DNA of 64,000 nucleotides from Meghimatium bilineatum (taxonomy: Eukaryota; Mollusca; Gastropoda; Stylommatophora; Philomycidae): the NCBI GenBank assembly GCA_034231615.1, contig CM067322.1, positions 65,687,349-65,751,348 on the forward strand. Direction: 5' to 3'. The notes beneath the pieces were generated by a model that saw nothing but the letters and a program-made list of their open reading frames with translations, searched no databases and was not told where the DNA came from. Made by a program: the position numbers and the translations under genes. How positions within the stretch are numbered: the stretch's first letter is position 1; each line of letters opens with the position of its first letter. Of this stretch, positions 63,962 to 64,000 are shown in pieces.

Positions 63962-64000
63962 TTAAGACAACTGATGTTACAAGCTTTAAAAGCTGAAATA

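Overview
The window is A+T-rich animal nuclear DNA. It shows long introns with GT-AG junctions (one GC-AG), several clades of decayed non-LTR retrotransposons (LINEs), tRNA-derived SINEs, small inverted-repeat DNA transposons and minisatellites. Nothing looks bacterial, organellar or viral. The mix of LINEs and (GAA)n-tailed SINEs suggests a lophotrochozoan, probably a mollusc and perhaps a gastropod. That is inference; no gene here fixes the species.

Host genes. (1) On the minus strand a complete nine-exon gene can be assembled from 63961 down to 22805. Every junction is phase-compatible and the joined frame encodes 374 residues. It is a regulator of microtubule dynamics (RMDN) family protein: an N-terminal membrane anchor, a short coiled coil, an FFAT-like VAP-binding motif and the C-terminal TPR-type domain. 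(2) On the plus strand the 3' end of a second gene runs from 775 to 9227. It has four short exons in consistent phase and ends in an acidic coiled-coil C-terminus; it is not firmly identified. The two genes are convergent, and everything else is intron or intergenic repeat.

Repeats, labelled here for reference. LINE-A: RTE/BovB-like RT with a C-terminal zinc finger and a 3' hairpin. LINE-B, E, F and G: related EN/RT elements known here mainly by their C-termini; E ends in (TTGA)n. LINE-C: EN-RT-RNase H, I-superfamily-like; one nearly full-length dead copy lies at 49558-53590. LINE-D: another RNase H-bearing family. SINE-1 and SINE-2 share a 3' module ending in (GAA)n. A separate tRNA-like SINE is present. 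Rep-H is a dispersed repeat I cannot classify. DNA elements include two hAT-like MITEs with 8-bp target duplications, a TA-flanked MITE family, a TTAA-flanked MITE, two foldback elements and an inverted pair of mariner-like transposase relics. Tandem arrays have units of 26, 35, 37, 56, 58, 60 and 66 bp.

Layout: 0.7-9.2 kb plus-strand gene 3' end with LINE-B, LINE-A and the 37-bp array in its introns; 9.3-22.8 kb convergent intergenic repeats; 22.8-64 kb RMDN, with nested LINE-A in LINE-C at 28.1-30.4 kb, mariner relics and the 26-bp array at 38-39.7 kb, a foldback at 43.6-44.1 kb, LINE-C at 49.6-53.6 kb and a LINE/MITE graveyard at 59-63.5 kb. The most informative observations are the complete RMDN gene with its GC-AG intron, a covarying 3' hairpin in LINE-A, and several layered insertions that give relative ages.
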